Below the pieces are notes generated by a model. That model was not told the DNA's origin and made no database searches. It saw nothing but the letters and a program-made list of their open reading frames with translations. From NCBI GenBank assembly GCA_947034895.1, contig OX344761.1:38638863-38702862 (forward strand): a stretch of DNA of 64,000 nt. Direction: 5' to 3'. Both the position numbers and the translations under genes were made by a program. This DNA is from Rhytidiadelphus loreus. Taxonomy: Eukaryota > Streptophyta > Bryopsida > Hypnales > Hylocomiaceae. Shown here piece after piece: positions 60,401 to 64,000 of this stretch; position 1 is the stretch's first letter, and each line of letters starts with the position of its first letter.

Positions 60401-62438
60401 CAATGGTTTTAGTGTCCTTTACCTTAATTTGTATTGCTCATGTGAACGTTTGCAGGCGTACACTTTCCGACGTGGAAGTTATCCTGCCACAATTTACTCC
60501 TTGTCCTTTGGGCCACCTTCTCAAGTTCCACAACTACTTGCTGCTTCATGTGCTTCTGGTACCATCCACGTGTTTAAGTTGGGAATTCTTGCAAGATCTC
60601 GGTAAGCTGAGTTCTTCTCGCTTTGTTGTGTAGTAGTGTCAGAGGTGTACTCTACTGATAGGGAGCACGTCATTTTCTGGCATTCTCCTACGTGAAGGCA
60701 GGAGCGTGTAGACTAAATGCCAAATTCTCGATATCTTTTTTCCAGTGAGCATATATTTTCTGCTTTACACATGGCAGAGTTGCCCTGTCGGTTTTTTGGT
60801 TGCCGATTATCTTCTGCTTAGAACCACTGTTTGCACTTTTTATTGGAAAGTTCTCATGTTTTGGTACAAATCAGTAACTGTATGCTGGGAGTAAGAAGTA
60901 GGGGAATTCCGGACCGCTTAAGTAGATGTTCGCATGGTGAAACTGATAGGAAATATCTTATATTTCTTTGTTCAGAAACGAAGATTCGACAGGCAGCGTG
61001 GGTCAATCAAGGTAAAAACAAATGTAGTCTTCTGAAGCACCCATGTTGAGCTTATGTGTCTCTGTGGTGCAGTGAACTGTACTTCGATGGGTCTTCATGC
61101 TAAATCTTACTTAATGTTTGCCTGAATACAGTAATGGCATGGCTGCCGGGCTGCTGGCATCAGTAATACCATACTCTATGAGTGACATGGTTGAATCAGA
61201 GCGCTGTTTTGTTACAATCAAGAACGGATCTCCTCCTAATATCCGCAGGTATGCTCTTCAAAGTATGAACTGTCAGCCCTGCTTGCACCTATTGGGAGTA
61301 GACTTCAGTTATTAGTTTTCCGTTAGCAGCATTTCAATGACATAAATTCAAACCCAAAGGACCCGAATCTAAAAAATTGAAATTTCACTTTGTAAGCGAA
61401 TAGTCAATTACAGAAGCTTTCAAAATATTATTGTCTCATTCAAGAATGTAGGGTATGAATTCTTATATCTCTTCGTACAGGTTTCCTTAAAACTTTGTAA
61501 ATGATTTATTTCAATTCTTATAACTATAGAAGCGGCAACTTTATGGCCATTTGGGGCACTTAGGGTTTTATTTCGTCAAGACTTTGAGTACGCATTGCAA
61601 TTAGTTCATGACCATCAGAATCAAATCACGGTTAAAAATTATTCGCTTAGAAATGACTGAGCATCTGGAGTGATTCTCGTTATGCTATTTTAGCGGTACT
61701 TCGTTTGAGGAACATTGTCTGCAACTCTTCTAAGTCTCTTATTGCGTTCAATTACGGCAGCCATTGTGCTATAGCTGCGCATTTGGAAGATGCAGGAGAA
61801 GATGGAGATGTAATGCCTACTGCCACCTCCTCGAGCAACAGGTGAATCACAACATTTCACTCTCTTTTTCCATGACTGTTGGAGAGGTCCGCTTGCATAG
61901 TTGTAAGACCTATTTGAAAAGATTGCAAGCAAGTTTACTTAGAATATGCCAGTTGCTTTGAGCGGTGAGTAAGGTTTCTGCACTTCAGCAAATAGTTTCA
62001 AGGAATTTATGAATATTCTATTGGATGAGTGGGTCTTGATCACGTATGTATGAGGAGATGCTATTGCATGCTTGTGTGTTTGTTGACCTGTTCATTTGCG
62101 TCTCTTAAAGAGGTTGCATCTGAATGTCATTTCTGTCCTTCAGAGGGATACGGGTATGATATCTTTTAATCTGTACATGTGCTGTATGAGTGTTTCTTGC
62201 TACAAGTTGGTGCTTTACTGTATGTGGCGCAAGTAGTTAGACAGTCTATTGTGAGATATATTTTGATCATTTTGCGTTATGCTGCAGAGCCAGAGTATTT
62301 GTAGTGACTGCAACTGGGTTTTTTCATGAATGGTCAATCACTGTGGGACGCGGTAGGGAAAGTACGTGCACCTTGAAACGGGAAGTTTCTTTGCTGAGCA
62401 GCAGCTCATCTGACGAGATATCAGCACACTTTGTGTGA
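57454..62438 (+). CDS. ATG18B: Autophagy-related PROPPIN protein, ATG18b-like
   Basis: This is a seven-bladed WD40-type beta-propeller that binds PI3P on forming autophagosomes. Twelve exons by GT-AG borders and phase: 57454-57521, 58209-58282, 58411-58484, 58656-58765, 59035-59126, 59355-59467, 59895-60014, 60456-60601, 61132-61262, 61694-61841, 62113-62153, 62290-62438; 421 aa. [58 protein letters not shown] and [20 protein letters not shown] track Arabidopsis ATG18b. The PI3P-binding FRRG motif is residues 221-224 (YTFRRGSYP). The last blade is [14 protein letters not shown]. It is longer than Arabidopsis ATG18b because of an acidic, Ser-rich loop in exon 10. Exons 9 and 10 are the least certain: an alternative donor at 61249 would break the frame. 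Confidence 0.88.
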
Positions 62439-63633
62439 CCCGACGACGCGCAAGACTTTGCTAAGGCGTACCTTGTATTCAGCAGACAATGTATCTACTG
62501 CGAACCTGTAAAGAAGGGTTCGAGGATGGTTTCCTACTTATCACTACGAGGCGTACAGTTGCAGCTGGAGTATGTGAACGTCTTTTTCAGCTGTACAATT
62601 CAAATCTTGAAGGGATGCTGTTGGTTGTGGACGTGAGATTGTGTGGAGGCATTTAAATGTTTTGGTCCTCCTTTTCCCATCAAAACAGGAACCTCGTGTT
62701 GAAGATTTGGAAGAGCTCTGTTGTAAATACCTATTTAACAATTGGTAGGGTTGGTTATTTGGTAGGGAGACCTTCCTCAACTTTGGGGGCCTTTTTGCAG
62801 GCGACAATATTATTCAAGGATAGCACCGAAATCTTGTATTGAGCCTGGTGATTCAGAGATTCAACTGCAGACTCTTTTTCACCTCGACAAGTCGTGAGCT
62901 TGTGAATGTACTACTGTAGCACCCTTATGGAAATGTATCATTGTAACAATTACAATTTGTTCTCTTCTGTTCCATTGTAATGTGTGGATTTTATGTACGG
63001 TACTGCTGCATTGAAATCACTCAAATTTGCACATCTTTGCCAAGGGCTTTTTAATAATACTAAGGTATGTGCCTAGATATCAACACTTAAAATATGAGCA
63101 TGAATGGTGCAAAAGGCATGGTTAGAAAGCCTCTGGGAAGAAGTCATTGAAAGTGTCATTCTAGGAATTCACCATTTTGTATGTTGCTTGTGTTCTTTTC
63201 AATTTGAGTTGTTCTTTTCAATTAGAGCATTGTCACCAATTTTTCCCTATTCCCATTCCCATTTGGATGAAGGGAGAGCACATATGGGTGTTCTTCCCCC
63301 CCATAGTGTTGCTCAATAAGTTACCACCATATTACTATCATTGGTATTAGTAGTTGGCTTGAACATATCATTGGTGCACATAAAGGTAATTTTGAGTTCA
63401 AGATATATGCTCCCCTATATCGAAGTGGACCTTGCCTCCCCTTTAATTTTTAGGGATGTGGGGCCTTGTTCTTCCCTGTTTGGATGATAATGCATCTAGG
63501 TAGGTGGAGATTTTTTATGAGTGATCCTATTGATCTATGGGTGTACTAATTATTGGTGCTTTCTATAATTGAACTTTGAAAGTGAATGTTAGACATTGCT
63601 TTATTCTAATGAAAAATTGGAAGTGAACAATAA
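62439..63633. other. ATG18b 3' flank and intergenic
   Basis: 62439-63000 probably contains the 3'UTR; 62880-63000 has the T/G-rich character and ATTGTAA motifs of a plant polyadenylation region. 63100-63630 is AT-rich with no gene recognised. Confidence 0.4.
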
Positions 63634-64000
63634 TTAACTCCTAAAGGACCATTGTCCCTTCAAGGGACATATGCGTATTCAGGCAGATACCTACAGGCTA
63701 AAATTTTCTCCTAATTTTTTGAAATTTTTTTTGGAGGTAGAAAAAATGATTAGCTTCGTGGGAATATAATTTTTTTCAAAATCAATGCCCGGGAACAATA
63801 GTTATGACCAAATAAGCTCAAACGAGGGGACGGTGGGCCGCTTGGGCAGCCAAAAAAAAATGGAAAAAAATTTGAATTTTCTTTTTAATATTATTTTTTC
63901 TCATAGATTATATTTTTTTCTATCTAGAAAGCTTTGATTCATTTCATTTGGAAATGTTATGAGAAAGTTATGGACATTTTGTTTTTTCGGGCAGTTAGAA
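63634..64000 (+). mobile_element. TTAA-flanked non-autonomous element, copy E, cut by window end
   Basis: TTAA at 63634-63637 is followed by CTCCTAAAGGACCATTGTCC. It matches copy B from its left end (36524) through to the window edge, including GGGAACAATAGTTATGACCA and CGGGCAGTTAGA. Same orientation as B. The right terminus lies outside the window. Confidence 0.75.

Noticed and set aside
61249..61263. GTATGC at 61249 as the exon 9 donor of the ATG18b-like gene
   Set aside because: It would give phase 2 and shift exon 10 into a stop. The donor GTATGA at 61263 keeps the frame and retains RRYALQ, similar to RSYAV in the family.
29732..62438. Functional cluster of protein-turnover genes (two deubiquitinases and ATG18b)
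   Set aside because: The genes are far apart, on different strands, and separated by a TPS gene and repeats; proximity looks incidental.
1..64000. tRNA, rRNA or known small-RNA genes
   Set aside because: None recognised by eye; absence is not proven without a covariance-model search.

Overview
This is a nuclear genomic window from a plant. The four intact genes are plant-type spliced genes: a UBP6/7-type deubiquitinase, a class II trehalose-phosphate synthase, a Josephin/ataxin-3-type deubiquitinase and an ATG18b-like PROPPIN. Introns are GT-AG and mostly 100-900 bp, intergenic DNA is visibly AT-rich, and an En/Spm-CACTA transposase with plant-specific DUF4218 and DUF4216 regions is present. 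A non-seed plant (bryophyte or other early-diverging lineage) would fit, but the sequence alone does not settle this.

Layout. 1-2050: gene-poor, with weak coding-like fragments. 2054-8411: a decayed CACTA transposon with an array of ~65-bp repeats, a transposase holding one in-frame TAG, DUF4218 and DUF4216 regions, and a clear 3' terminus at 8411. 8412-16500: relics of other elements, including an integrase-like fragment on the minus strand at 9267-9771. 16500-22200: AT-rich DNA with an 18-bp minisatellite at 20077-20303 and local duplications. 22299-23706: a broken multi-pass membrane-protein gene, cut by a second CACTA end at 23712 that is homologous to the first element's 3' end. 24800-29700: AT-rich repeat relics. 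29732-32401 (minus): UBP6/7. 32400-40200: AT-rich, with TTAA-flanked elements, foldbacks and a degenerate satellite. 41863-44814 (plus): class II TPS with a long leader and a 3'UTR intron. 51494-54536 (minus): ataxin-3 homologue, preceded by a 28-bp tandem repeat. 57454-62438 (plus): ATG18b-like gene in 12 exons. 62440-64000: 3' flank and the start of another TTAA-flanked element.

The intact genes are independent transcription units, not a pathway cluster. Two are deubiquitinases and one is an autophagy factor, but I see no evidence of functional clustering.

The most notable unannotated structure is a family of TTAA-flanked, non-autonomous elements (five copies, three with both ends visible). 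Next come the array of splice-acceptor-like repeats in front of the CACTA transposase, tandem duplications beside the exon-1 donors of both deubiquitinase genes, and the 28-bp TGACGT-bearing array directly upstream of the ataxin-3 start.
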